A stretch of 8,535 nt of DNA from SSS58A sp041648155 (GCA_041648155.1 JBAZPL010000110.1:1-8535), one strand, 5' to 3'; shown: positions 1 through 6,717, numbered from the stretch's first letter. Notes: generated by a model from the sequence alone, not told the origin. Program-made: numbers and translations.

Positions 1-2
1 TC

Positions 3-407
3 GTCGATCTGAAGAAGAAAGAAACCTCGCTCATCCTCACGACGCATTACATGGAAGAGGCGGAATATCTCTGCGACTACATCGTCATCATGGACAAGGG
101 GAGTGTGATCGTCGAGGGGACGCTCGAAGAGCTCCTCGCCGCCCACACGCACCGGGAGGTCATCTCGTTCACCGTGCCTGACCGGCGCGGCGCCGAGGCC
201 TTTTCGCGTGTCGAGGGGGCGCTCGGCCTCGTCTGGGACGAGAAGGGAAACCGGGGGCATCTCTCCGTGCGGGATATCGTCACCTCGCTTCCGCTTTTTC
301 TCGAGGCGGTGGAGCGCGAGAAGGCGACGCTCCTCGCGCTCGAGTGCAGAAAGATGAATCTCGACGATCTTTTCATATCGCTCACGGGCAGGCATCTCCA
401 TGAATAA
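3..407 (+). CDS. ABC exporter ATP-binding protein, C-terminal part (5' end outside window)
   Basis: This is the last 134 codons of an ABC transporter ATPase, which hydrolyses ATP on the inner face of the inner membrane to power the permease encoded next. The reading frame is open from the first complete codon at position 3. The H-loop (switch) histidine lies in LTTHYMEEAE, codon 45-47, followed by the final NBD strands IVIMDKGSVIVEGTLEEL. The Walker A, signature and Walker B motifs must lie upstream. About 75 residues form the C-terminal extension usual in DrrA/CcmA-type export ATPases, ending in NLDDLFISLTGRHL, a common tail in ABC-2 ATPases. The stop TAA overlaps the permease start by 8 nt, so translation is probably coupled. 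The family call is firm. The substrate cannot be told from this fragment. Confidence 0.93.
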   Translation, partial: VDLKKKETSLILTTHYMEEAEYLCDYIVIMDKGSVIVEGTLEELLAAHTHREVISFTVPDRRGAEAFSRVEGALGLVWDEKGNRGHLSVRDIVTSLPLFLEAVEREKATLLALECRKMNLDDLFISLTGRHLHE

Positions 408-1464
408 GCCGTTCCTTAATCTCGTCGCGTTGCAGTTCAAGGAGTTCTTCCGGGAGCCCGAGATCATCTTCTGGGCCTTCGTGCTTCCGATCGTCCTCTC
501 GTGGCTTCTCGGCATCGCGATCGGTTCAGGAGGGGGCGCCATATCGGGAAAGGCCGCGGTCATCGAGAGCCCGGAAGCGACCGCGGACTACTGGACCTCC
601 TGGATCGCGCGCGTGCGGGATGCCTCTCACGGGGAGCACGCGATCGACTTTCCGATTCTCACGAGGGACGAAGCGATTCTCGCGCTCAAGAAGGGGGAGA
701 TCTCGCTCTTCATCGATCGGATCCCCGGAGGCGACGCTGTGCGCTACTCCTTCGACCGGCGGAGCGGCGAGGCGCAGATGGCGTATCTCACGATCGAGCG
801 GTCGCTCGACGGCGCCCGACCGGCGGCGAGGCCGCCGGGCGAGGTCGTCGCGCTCAGGATCCAGGGAACGCGCTACGTCGATTTCCTCGTGCCGGGGCTC
901 CTCGCGATGGACATCATGAGCTCCGCGCTCTGGGGGATCGGCTGGGCGCTCATCGAGATCCGCATCAAGAAGCTCCTGCGCCGCATGGCGGCGACGCCGA
1001 TGCACAAGTCGATGTTTCTCGCCTCGCACTTCGTCACGCGCCTCATCGTGAACGCGCTCGAGTTCGTCGCGCTCTTCGTTTTCGTCTATTTCTATTTCGG
1101 CGTGCGGATCCAGGGGAGCGTGCCGGCGCTCGTCGCGATATTCATCGCCGGCAACATGGCCTTCGCGGGGCTATCGATTCTCATGTCGTCCCGGACGGCG
1201 AACCCGCGCGTCGGAAACGGCCTCATCAACGCGATCACCTTTCCCATGACGCTCCTCTCGGGGGTGTTCTTCAGCTACCATCATTTTCCGGAATGGGCTA
1301 TCCCGATCGTCCGGAAACTCCCCCTCACGATGCTCGCCGATTCGATACGGAGCATCTTCAACGAAGGAGCCGGCTTCGCGCAGGTCGCGCTCCCCGCGTT
1401 CGTCCTCGCCGGTCTCGGCGCCCTTTTCTTCTACGCGGGCATGAAGATCTACAAATGGAATTGA
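400..1464 (+). CDS. ABC-2 type transporter permease
   Basis: This 354-residue inner-membrane protein is the transmembrane partner of the ATPase before it. By eye there is one N-terminal membrane segment at about residues 22-42. A soluble, probably extracytoplasmic region follows at about 43-158. Five more hydrophobic segments lie near 161-186, 208-234, 241-263, 273-292 and 328-348. This one-plus-five layout is typical of ABC-2 permeases of the DrrB/YhgE-like type. The stretch YVDFLVPGLLAMDIMSS at the start of the second segment is the family's characteristic motif. The ATG lies inside the ATPase stop region (8-nt overlap). No strong Shine-Dalgarno is visible, so coupled translation is likely. 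Such pairs export drugs, lipids, polysaccharides or other envelope molecules, and the sequence does not say which. The outer-membrane-like protein 12 nt downstream suggests an envelope role, by inference. Confidence 0.93.
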   Translation: MNKPFLNLVALQFKEFFREPEIIFWAFVLPIVLSWLLGIAIGSGGGAISGKAAVIESPEATADYWTSWIARVRDASHGEHAIDFPILTRDEAILALKKGEISLFIDRIPGGDAVRYSFDRRSGEAQMAYLTIERSLDGARPAARPPGEVVALRIQGTRYVDFLVPGLLAMDIMSSALWGIGWALIEIRIKKLLRRMAATPMHKSMFLASHFVTRLIVNALEFVALFVFVYFYFGVRIQGSVPALVAIFIAGNMAFAGLSILMSSRTANPRVGNGLINAITFPMTLLSGVFFSYHHFPEWAIPIVRKLPLTMLADSIRSIFNEGAGFAQVALPAFVLAGLGALFFYAGMKIYKWN

Positions 1465-1476
1465 AAGGATAATCGG

Positions 1477-2754
1477 ATGCAATCCAGGAAATCCGTCGCG
1501 AGGCTCGGCGCCGTCTTCGCGTTTCTGTGTCTCGCCGCCGCGGATGCGTCGGCCTTCGAAGACGCGGAGAGCGTCCGGGACGACGCCGTCGAGCGACAGT
1601 CCGCCGTGAAGGTGTATCCCGACGGAGGTTTCGACTGGGAATATGTAAAGGACTGCATCCCGTACGTCGATTACGTCCGGGATCGCACGGATGCCGATTT
1701 GTATCTATTGATAACGAACCAGGTAACGGGATCGGGCGGATACGAGTACACGATCATGATCGCGGGACAGAAGCAGTTCGCCGGAATGAGCGATACGCTC
1801 GTGCATTGCGTTGGAGCTGCAGAAGCGTGGGAAACCGAGCGCGCGGGTGTCGTGGGAGCGCTGAAGATGGCGCTCATGCGATACGTGGGCCGCACTCCCA
1901 TCGGCGAGAATATCACGATCGGATATCGAAGCGAGACGAAAATCAAGGCCGCGGCCGATCCGTGGGACCGATGGGTGTTCTCGCTCTCATGCTCGCCGAG
2001 CGTCTCGGGATCGCAGGTGGACGAAAGTCGCTACTTCTCGGGAAGCGTCTCGGCCGATCGCGTGACCCGCGATCTCAAGCTGAGCTTCAGGGCTTACTCG
2101 TCCTACAGCGAATCGGAACAGACGCTTCCGTCGAAGACCGTGCATCTGATCCGGCGTCGCAGCAGCTTCGACGCGCTGATGGTGAAGAGCGTCGGCGAGC
2201 ATTGGGGAGTCGGTCTGATCGGGGACGGATTGGTGCAGTCGTACCAGAACAAGAAAAGCTACTACGACATATCTCCGGCTATCGAGTACAGCATTTTTCC
2301 CTGCACGCAGTCCACCCGCAGGGAGCTCGCGGTATTCGCTCAGGTTATCTACACCGACGTCGTGTACCAGGAGCTCACGATCTACGACAAGATCGAAGAG
2401 CAGCTCCTGAGTTACCGCATGAGCCTGCCTGCGTACATCAAGGAGCCATGGGGAACCATCCGCTCCAGTATATCGTGGCAGCAGTACTTTCACGACGCGA
2501 GCATCTACCGGCTATCGATCTCTCCGATGATCTCGTTTCAGGTGACCAAGGGGCTCTGGCTCAATCTCCAGGCCAGCTACTATCGGCTTCACGACCGGAT
2601 CGATCAGCCGAGGCGGACCCTGACGGACGAGGAGATTCTTCTCAATCTGAAAAGCCTCGCGTCAACCTACGAATACTCGTTCGGGATCGGCTTCAGCTAC
2701 ACGTTCGGTTCGATATATTCGAGCGTCGTGAACCCCCGCTTCTTCGGAGACTGA
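1477..2754 (+). CDS. Predicted outer-membrane beta-barrel protein with N-terminal periplasmic domain, function unknown
   Basis: This is a 425-residue exported protein. Residues 1-26 form a Sec signal peptide: basic RKSVAR, a hydrophobic core, and a likely signal peptidase I site at ASA|F (26|27). Residues about 45-140 form a compact alpha/beta-looking domain containing IPYVDYVRDR, LYLLITNQVTGSGGYEYTI and ALKMALMRYVGRTP. From about 165 to the end the protein shows alternating polar/aromatic residues typical of beta-strands (WVFSLSCS, LKLSFRAYSSY, LWLNLQASYYR, YSFGIGFSYTFGSIY), ending VVNPRFFGD. I recall uncharacterised FCB-group proteins with the same YVRDR/TGSGG/EYT block and NPRF ending, but cannot search for them. 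It starts 12 nt after the permease stop with AAAGGA seven nt before the ATG, so it belongs to the exporter operon. A strong terminator follows. It may be the outer-membrane partner of the exporter. The barrel call is moderately sure; the role is unknown. Confidence 0.85.
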   Translation: MQSRKSVARLGAVFAFLCLAAADASAFEDAESVRDDAVERQSAVKVYPDGGFDWEYVKDCIPYVDYVRDRTDADLYLLITNQVTGSGGYEYTIMIAGQKQFAGMSDTLVHCVGAAEAWETERAGVVGALKMALMRYVGRTPIGENITIGYRSETKIKAAADPWDRWVFSLSCSPSVSGSQVDESRYFSGSVSADRVTRDLKLSFRAYSSYSESEQTLPSKTVHLIRRRSSFDALMVKSVGEHWGVGLIGDGLVQSYQNKKSYYDISPAIEYSIFPCTQSTRRELAVFAQVIYTDVVYQELTIYDKIEEQLLSYRMSLPAYIKEPWGTIRSSISWQQYFHDASIYRLSISPMISFQVTKGLWLNLQASYYRLHDRIDQPRRTLTDEEILLNLKSLASTYEYSFGIGFSYTFGSIYSSVVNPRFFGD

Positions 2755-2759
2755 TCCCG

Positions 2760-2787
2760 CGCGGGGGGTTCCCCGCGAATTTTCTTT
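2760..2787 (+). terminator. Rho-independent terminator closing the ABC/barrel operon
   Basis: A perfect 7-bp GC stem, CGCGGGG at 2760-2766 paired with CCCCGCG at 2771-2777, has a GGTT loop. It is followed by AATTTTCTTT. It begins five nt after the barrel gene's TGA and separates that operon from the nitroreductase promoter. This is the only hairpin in the window with both a strong stem and a T-rich tail. Confidence 0.78.
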
Positions 2788-2802
2788 CGCCGGGCTCTCT
2801 CG

Positions 2803-2813
2803 CGTGGTAGTTT
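2803..2813 (+). promoter_or_regulatory. Putative extended -10 promoter element of the nitroreductase operon
   Basis: CGTGGTAGTTT contains a TGn extension (2805-2807) followed by TAGTTT (2808-2813), a weak -10. No convincing -35 lies 17 nt upstream (TTTCGC at 2785-2790). It sits between the terminator and the gene. It shares the 9-mer CGTGGTAGT with the better-supported dprA promoter at 6738-6746. Transcription would begin near 2820, giving a leader of about 68 nt. Confidence 0.35.
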
Positions 2814-2875
2814 TCGTTTCGAGGCGATGCGGTGGATGGGGAAGGGGTTCTGCGGATGTTTTTTCACAACCGGTC

Positions 2876-2881
2876 AGGAGG
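2876..2881 (+). promoter_or_regulatory. Ribosome binding site fixing the nitroreductase start
   Basis: AGGAGG lies six nt before the ATG at 2888. The reading frame is open further upstream, with an earlier ATG at 2804. Only the 2888 start has a Shine-Dalgarno, and only it leads directly into a signal peptide. Confidence 0.85.
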
Positions 2882-2887
2882 ATCGAT

Positions 2888-3538
2888 ATGAAGCGTGCAT
2901 TTTCCATTCTGATGATGATCGCTCTCGCGGTGTGCTTCGCTTTCCCCGTCTTCGCCGAGGCTCAGAAGACGATCCAGCTTCCCGCGCCCCAGATGGACGG
3001 CGGCATGCCCCTCATGAAGGCGCTGAATCTGCGCTGCACGACGAGGGAGTATTCCGGCGAAGCGCTTCCCCCGCAGGAGCTTTCGAATCTGCTCTGGGCC
3101 GCGTGCGGCATCAACCGTCCCGAGAAGGGCCTGCGCACGGCGCCGACCGCGAGAAACATGCAGGAGATCGACGTGTATGCAGCGCTGGTTGACGGGCTCT
3201 ATCTTTACGACGCGAAGGGGAACGCGCTCAACCTCGTGATCGCGCAGGATCTTCGCGAGGCGACCGGCAAGCAGCCGTTCGTGAAAGATGCGCCGGTGAA
3301 TCTCGTTTTCGTCGCGGACTACGCCAAGATGGGGGACGGGTCGAAGGAGATGAAGGATTTCTATTCGGCGACGGATACCGGCTACATCAGCCAGAACGTG
3401 TATCTCTACTGCGCGTCGGCGGGTCTCGGAACCGTCGTCCGCGGCCACCTCGACCGTGAAGTCCTCGCGAAGGCGATGAACCTGAGAGCCGACCAGAAGG
3501 TCGTTCTCGCGCAAACGGTCGGATATCCGAAGAAGTAG
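2888..3538 (+). CDS. Exported nitroreductase-family flavoprotein (SagB-like)
   Basis: This 216-residue protein of the FMN-dependent nitroreductase fold begins with a Sec signal peptide (KR, hydrophobic core, probable cleavage VFA|E at 23|24), so it should work in the periplasm or on the cell surface. Family marks are RCTTREYSGEALPPQELSNL (49-68) and LLWAACGINRP (68-78). RTAPTARNMQEIDVY (83-97) is the FMN-phosphate-binding segment. GYISQNVYLYCASAGLGTVV (165-184) is the second conserved block, and AQTVGYP closes the domain. These match the SagB-type dehydrogenase subgroup best. The fold uses a flavin to reduce or oxidise varied substrates, and the substrate here is unknown. Cys16 lies in the signal peptide but LAVC is a poor lipobox. 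The radical-SAM gene starts six nt after the TAG stop, in the same frame, so the two probably form an operon. Confidence 0.92.
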   Translation: MKRAFSILMMIALAVCFAFPVFAEAQKTIQLPAPQMDGGMPLMKALNLRCTTREYSGEALPPQELSNLLWAACGINRPEKGLRTAPTARNMQEIDVYAALVDGLYLYDAKGNALNLVIAQDLREATGKQPFVKDAPVNLVFVADYAKMGDGSKEMKDFYSATDTGYISQNVYLYCASAGLGTVVRGHLDREVLAKAMNLRADQKVVLAQTVGYPKK

Positions 3539-3544
3539 CTCCTC

Positions 3545-4474
3545 TTGATTTCGAAGGACGAAAGGCAATCGGGGGAGCGCGGGAGCGAGTGCGAGGCATG
3601 CCCGCGCTCATGCCGCGCCGATCGCGCGGCCGGGGCGGGTTACTGCCGGTCGGGGAGCGGATTCGAGATCGCGTCGATCTGTCTTCACCGCGGCGAGGAG
3701 CCCGCGATATCGGGCGAGCGCGGAATCTGCAATATCTTCTTCTCGCACTGCAACCTGCAGTGCGCCTATTGTCAGAACTTCCAGATCAGCAGGAACGACT
3801 CGGTGGTGCGGGGCATGAGCCTCGACGAGGCCGTCGGGGCCGCGGCCGCGTTCCTCGACGAGGGCGCCGCGTCGGTCGGTTTCGTCTCTCCCTCGCACAT
3901 GATTCCTCAGATGCGATCGATCGTCGAGGCGCTCCGCGGCAGGAGTTATCGGCCCACGGTCGTGATGAACACGAACGCGTACGACAGAGCCGGGACGATC
4001 GCGTCGCTCGAAGACATCGTCGATGTCTATCTTCCCGATTTCAAATATATGGATCATTCGCTCGCCCTCGAGCTTTCGGGGGCGTGGAATTATCCCGAGG
4101 TTGCGCTCGCCGCGCTCCGGGAGATGCATCGGCAGAAAGGATCGAACCTCGGGCTCAGGGATGACGGCACCGCGTCGTCGGGGCTCATCGTCCGTCACCT
4201 GATCCTTCCGGGACAGGTGGAGAACAGCAAGGCGGTGCTCAGGGCGATCGCGGAAGAGCTGTCTCCCTCGGTGCACATTTCCCTCATGTCGCAGTATTAT
4301 CCGGCGCCGGAAGTCGCGCGGCATCCCTGGCTCGGCAGATCGATCACGCGCGGCGAGTACGATGAAGTGCTCGACGAGCTCGAGCGGCTCGGATTTCACC
4401 GGGGATGGGTGCAGGAGCTGGAGAGCCAGGAGACCTACCGGCCCGATTTCACCAAACCGCATCCGTTCGAATGA
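3545..4474 (+). CDS. PflX-like radical SAM protein (COG1313, pyruvate formate-lyase activase homologue)
   Basis: This 309-residue radical S-adenosylmethionine enzyme probably acts in the cytoplasm. The 4Fe-4S cluster motif CNLQCAYC gives CX3CX2C at residues 69, 73 and 76. An N-terminal cysteine set (C16, C19, C23, C34; SECEACPRSCRADR) is a feature of the COG1313/PflX group and could bind a second metal. VYLPDFKYMD, LIVRHLILPG and GWVQE match the TIM-barrel and tail of that group. The length is normal. The start must be TTG at 3545: the preceding in-frame stop is the nitroreductase TAG at 3536-3538, and the next candidates would delete the first cysteines. No real Shine-Dalgarno precedes it, so translation is probably coupled to the nitroreductase. 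The substrate of this family is not established. An activase for a glycyl-radical enzyme is the analogy, but no such target gene is in the window. Confidence 0.9.
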   Translation: MISKDERQSGERGSECEACPRSCRADRAAGAGYCRSGSGFEIASICLHRGEEPAISGERGICNIFFSHCNLQCAYCQNFQISRNDSVVRGMSLDEAVGAAAAFLDEGAASVGFVSPSHMIPQMRSIVEALRGRSYRPTVVMNTNAYDRAGTIASLEDIVDVYLPDFKYMDHSLALELSGAWNYPEVALAALREMHRQKGSNLGLRDDGTASSGLIVRHLILPGQVENSKAVLRAIAEELSPSVHISLMSQYYPAPEVARHPWLGRSITRGEYDEVLDELERLGFHRGWVQELESQETYRPDFTKPHPFE

Positions 4475-4478
4475 CGCC

Positions 4479-4495
4479 CGGCGCGATGCGCGCCG
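4479..4495. terminator. Hairpin between convergent genes, possible weak bidirectional terminator
   Basis: CGGCGCG (4479-4485) pairs with CGCGCCG (4489-4495) around an ATG loop. It lies in the 33-nt gap between the stops of the radical-SAM gene (+) and the dehydrogenase (-). Neither side has a T-run, so intrinsic termination is doubtful. A 3-nt loop in GC-rich DNA can also arise by chance. Confidence 0.3.
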
Positions 4496-4507
4496 CCATT
4501 CCGCAAT

Positions 4508-6184
4508 CTAGCGCGCTTTTCTCCGCACGGCTTCCTTGATTCTCTGCACGTGTCCCCGGCCGAGCGCCTTGACCTCGCAGCCGAGCTCGAAGTAACGGCG
4601 GATGCTCTCGTCGGAGAGTATGCCGAAGCAATCGATCACGGCGACCGGGCCGCCCGCCTTCTTCACGACCCAGGACGGGTCGAGCTTCAGATACGGATCG
4701 TGCGGCACCGCGAAGATGATCGCCTCGACTCCCTTGAGCGTCTCGCCGAGGTCTTGGGCCACCCGTATCTTTTTAAGATCCTCCTGGTTGCGGAAGAAGC
4801 GGCTCCATGAATGGCCGGGGGACGGGTAGGTATCCTGCATCTCGAGCTCGTACCAATGTTCGACGTAGGGGTCGTGCACGCGCATGAAGGCGCCCATCTC
4901 GGTGAGCTTCCGCACGACCATCTCCGACCCGCTGTATCGCGTGTCCCCGACATCCTGCCGGTAGCTCGCCCCGCAGATCAGCACGTCGGCCCCCGCGATG
5001 TAGCGTCCCATGTTCCGGAGGGCGTCGCGGACGAGCTCGGCGACGTGCAGCCCGCGCGTGTCGTTGATGTCGATCGCGGTGGGCGTGATCTTGAAAACGC
5101 TGTCCCCGTCCTCGAAGCCGAGGATGTGCTGGTACGCCCAGTAGCCGAGCCCTCCGTCCTTCGGAAGGCAGTAGCCGCCGATGCCGGGGCCGGGGAAAAT
5201 CATGTTGCTGTGGGTCGGCCGCATCCGTATCGCCTTGATGACCTTCGTGAGATCGACGCCGTTCCGCTCGGCGAAGAGGCTCCATTCGTTCAGAAACGCG
5301 AGAATCGTCGCGCGGTACGAGTTCTCGACGATCTTCGTCGTCTCCGATTCGATCGGGCGGTCCATGACGGTGAGGGGGAAGTCCTTTGTGTTGAGGACCT
5401 CGCGGAGGAATTTCTCGACGCGCTTCGCCGCCTCCGCGTTGCAGCCCGAGCAGACGCGCCAGAAATCGCGGATGCTGCGCACGTATTCGCGTCCCGGCAT
5501 CACGCGCTCGAAGCTGTGGGCGAGGAGCGGCGCCGACTTGATTCCGCGCTCGGCGAAAGCGCGCTTGAGAATCGGCCACACGATGAATTCGGTCGTGCCC
5601 GGCGCGACCGTCGTCTCGATGAGCACGAGGCATTTGGGCTCTATCTTCTCGCCGACCGTGCGCATCGTCGCCTCGAGAGCCGCCATGTCCGTCTCGCCCG
5701 TGCGCATGTTCCCGAGATCGTTCTTGAGATAATCGCATTGGACGTCTATGACGACGCAGTCGGCAAGCTTCAGGACGTCGCTCGCGAAGGTCGCGGTGAA
5801 GGTTTTCTTCTCTTTCACGGTGCGCTCGATGATTTCGTCCACCTCGGGGTCTTCCGCCTTGACGGGGGCCGAGCCGCGGTTGAGGACGGGGATCTTCCAG
5901 TAGCTTCGGGTGCTCGGGCGCTGGCATCCGATGACGAACTTGCTCGGTTTCCCCTTTTTATCGGTCGTGTCGGCGACGATCGCCGCCATGACGACGCCGA
6001 CGAACCCGACCCCCATGACGACGACGATCTCCTTGCCTTCTCCCCGCGCGCGCTTCACGAGCGTTTCGACCCGCTTGAGCTCGGCCGCAAATTCGTCCTT
6101 TCGCGGAAGGGGGAACTTTTCGCCGTCCGGGCTTATCGAGAACTCCTGTGCCGCCTGGGAACCGATCGATTTGCGGTGAGCCAT
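4508..6184 (-). CDS. Nucleotide-sugar dehydrogenase, UDP-glucose/GDP-mannose dehydrogenase superfamily, long form
   Basis: This 558-residue cytoplasmic enzyme is predicted to oxidise the C6 hydroxyl of a nucleotide sugar to a uronate, using two NAD+. Marks in order are an N-terminal extension of about 50 residues and the Rossmann loop GVGFVG (58-63). IETTVAPGTTE (189-199) and ETTKIVENSYRA (281-292, with the family Lys284, Asn288 and Arg291) follow. The catalytic cysteine Cys339 lies in PGPGIGGYCLPKDG. The C-terminal substrate-binding domain has GASYRQDVGDTRYS (405-418) and VHDPYVEHW. The usual length is about 390-460, so this is a long form with an N-terminal extension and a longer segment around 73-125. 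The ATG at 6184 is chosen because AGGAGG lies eight nt upstream. The frame stays open to 6337 without another good site. It stands alone, with no glycosyltransferases beside it, so the substrate (UDP-Glc, UDP-HexNAc or GDP-Man) is undecided. Confidence 0.92.
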   Translation of the reverse strand: MAHRKSIGSQAAQEFSISPDGEKFPLPRKDEFAAELKRVETLVKRARGEGKEIVVVMGVGFVGVVMAAIVADTTDKKGKPSKFVIGCQRPSTRSYWKIPVLNRGSAPVKAEDPEVDEIIERTVKEKKTFTATFASDVLKLADCVVIDVQCDYLKNDLGNMRTGETDMAALEATMRTVGEKIEPKCLVLIETTVAPGTTEFIVWPILKRAFAERGIKSAPLLAHSFERVMPGREYVRSIRDFWRVCSGCNAEAAKRVEKFLREVLNTKDFPLTVMDRPIESETTKIVENSYRATILAFLNEWSLFAERNGVDLTKVIKAIRMRPTHSNMIFPGPGIGGYCLPKDGGLGYWAYQHILGFEDGDSVFKITPTAIDINDTRGLHVAELVRDALRNMGRYIAGADVLICGASYRQDVGDTRYSGSEMVVRKLTEMGAFMRVHDPYVEHWYELEMQDTYPSPGHSWSRFFRNQEDLKKIRVAQDLGETLKGVEAIIFAVPHDPYLKLDPSWVVKKAGGPVAVIDCFGILSDESIRRYFELGCEVKALGRGHVQRIKEAVRRKAR

Positions 6185-6192
6185 TGAACGAA

Positions 6193-6198
6193 CCTCCT
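6193..6198 (-). promoter_or_regulatory. Ribosome binding site of the nucleotide-sugar dehydrogenase
   Basis: Read on the minus strand this is AGGAGG, eight nt before the ATG at 6184. It decides the start: the in-frame upstream ATG at 6337 has no such site and would lie inside the divergent cupin region. Confidence 0.85.
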
Positions 6199-6301
6199 CG
6201 TGGTCGCGGATATTCGAAGCGACTGCGTGAGCAGTATGAGAGTACGGGCTCGCGGCCCGGAAGGAAACAGAAAAAGCGTCGCAGAGTCCGGATGAAGTCG
6301 C

Positions 6302-6307
6302 TATACT
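6302..6307 (+). promoter_or_regulatory. Putative -10 element of the cupin gene
   Basis: TATACT matches the TATAAT consensus at five of six positions and lies 33 nt before the cupin ATG, giving a leader of about 26 nt. The -35 region 17 nt upstream (TCGCAG at 6279-6284) is poor. This 155-nt divergent gap must also hold the minus-strand dehydrogenase promoter, for which I see no convincing match. Confidence 0.4.
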
Positions 6308-6322
6308 GGACGCCGGATAACG

Positions 6323-6330
6323 AAGGAGGT
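6323..6330 (+). promoter_or_regulatory. Strong ribosome binding site of the cupin gene
   Basis: AAGGAGGT is a perfect anti-Shine-Dalgarno match placed nine nt before the ATG at 6340. It rules out the longer upstream start at 6148, which would overlap the dehydrogenase gene. Confidence 0.88.
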
Positions 6331-6339
6331 GGGACATCG

Positions 6340-6684
6340 ATGACTACGGAACGTGATGCAGGAATGCAGGAGATCACGGCGAAGGCGTTGCAGCTCTCAG
6401 GGCTTGCGGAATATCAGCGCGGGGCGATCGTGAGCAGAACGCTCATCGACAAGAAGATCGGCACGGTCACGATCTTCGCGTTCGACGAGGGGCAGGGCCT
6501 GAGCGAGCACACGGCGCCGTTCGACGCATTCGTGGAAATCGTGGACGGCGAGGCCGAGATCACGATCTCGGGCAAGCCCCTGACGGCGCGCGCGGGGGAG
6601 ATCGTCATCATGCCCGCGGGCGAGCCGCATTCGCTCAGGGCAGTGAAGCGCTTCAAGATGCTTCTCACGATGATACGCGCGTAA
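6340..6684 (+). CDS. Small single-domain cupin protein
   Basis: This 114-residue protein is one conserved cupin beta-barrel, probably cytoplasmic because no signal peptide is present. Cupin motif 1 is recognisable in GQGLSEHTAPFDAFVEIVDG (51-70), with His57, Glu66 and Gly70. Motif 2 is GEIVIMPAGEPHSL (86-99), with PxG and His97. The second histidine of the usual HxH is replaced by alanine (His57-Thr58-Ala59), so metal binding, if any, would use fewer or other ligands. I recall many stand-alone bacterial cupins with the same HTAPFDA and RFKMLLTMIR segments, so this looks like a real subfamily rather than decay. Its function is unknown: small cupins of this type may bind a small ligand or act as isomerases or dioxygenases. 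It diverges from the dehydrogenase gene across a 155-nt gap. Cupins do occur as sugar-nucleotide enzymes, but the motif here does not support that role specifically. Confidence 0.9.
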   Translation: MTTERDAGMQEITAKALQLSGLAEYQRGAIVSRTLIDKKIGTVTIFAFDEGQGLSEHTAPFDAFVEIVDGEAEITISGKPLTARAGEIVIMPAGEPHSLRAVKRFKMLLTMIRA

Positions 6685-6702
6685 GGCCGCCGCGCCTCGC
6701 TG

Positions 6703-6717
6703 GGGGAGGATCTCCCC
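6703..6717 (+). terminator. Small hairpin after the cupin gene, doubtful terminator
   Basis: GGGGAG (6703-6708) pairs with CTCCCC (6712-6717) across a GAT loop, 18 nt after the cupin TAA. No T-run follows and the next bases are the dprA -35 region. It could mark the end of the cupin transcript, but intrinsic termination is not well supported. Confidence 0.3.

Noticed and set aside
501..1472. A 323-codon frame overlapping the permease gene
   Set aside because: It is an out-of-frame shadow: Arg-rich, no membrane segments, while the other frame encodes a clear ABC-2 permease.
1527..2810. A 427-codon frame overlapping the barrel gene
   Set aside because: Arg-rich product without a signal peptide. 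The other frame has a signal peptide, ribosome binding site and terminator placed correctly.
2804..2887. Longer nitroreductase start at 2804
   Set aside because: It has no ribosome binding site, would bury the signal peptide 28 residues in, and overlaps the probable promoter.
3536..3538. Recoding of TAG as a sense codon
   Set aside because: The nitroreductase domain ends normally at VGYPKK and TAG also terminates the dehydrogenase gene at its natural end.
4244..4251. GCGATCGC as a HIP1-type repeat
   Set aside because: I found the full octamer only once, and the shorter core excess may be explained by codon use.
4773..5927. A 384-codon minus-strand frame within the dehydrogenase gene
   Set aside because: It is another frame of the same strand, and the Arg/Pro/His-rich product has no recognisable domain.
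4811..6187. A 458-codon open frame on the + strand across the dehydrogenase gene
   Set aside because: It is antisense to a gene with intact catalytic motifs. Its product is rich in Arg, Asp and His, with no domain I recognise. Long antisense frames are expected in GC-rich DNA with strong third-position bias.
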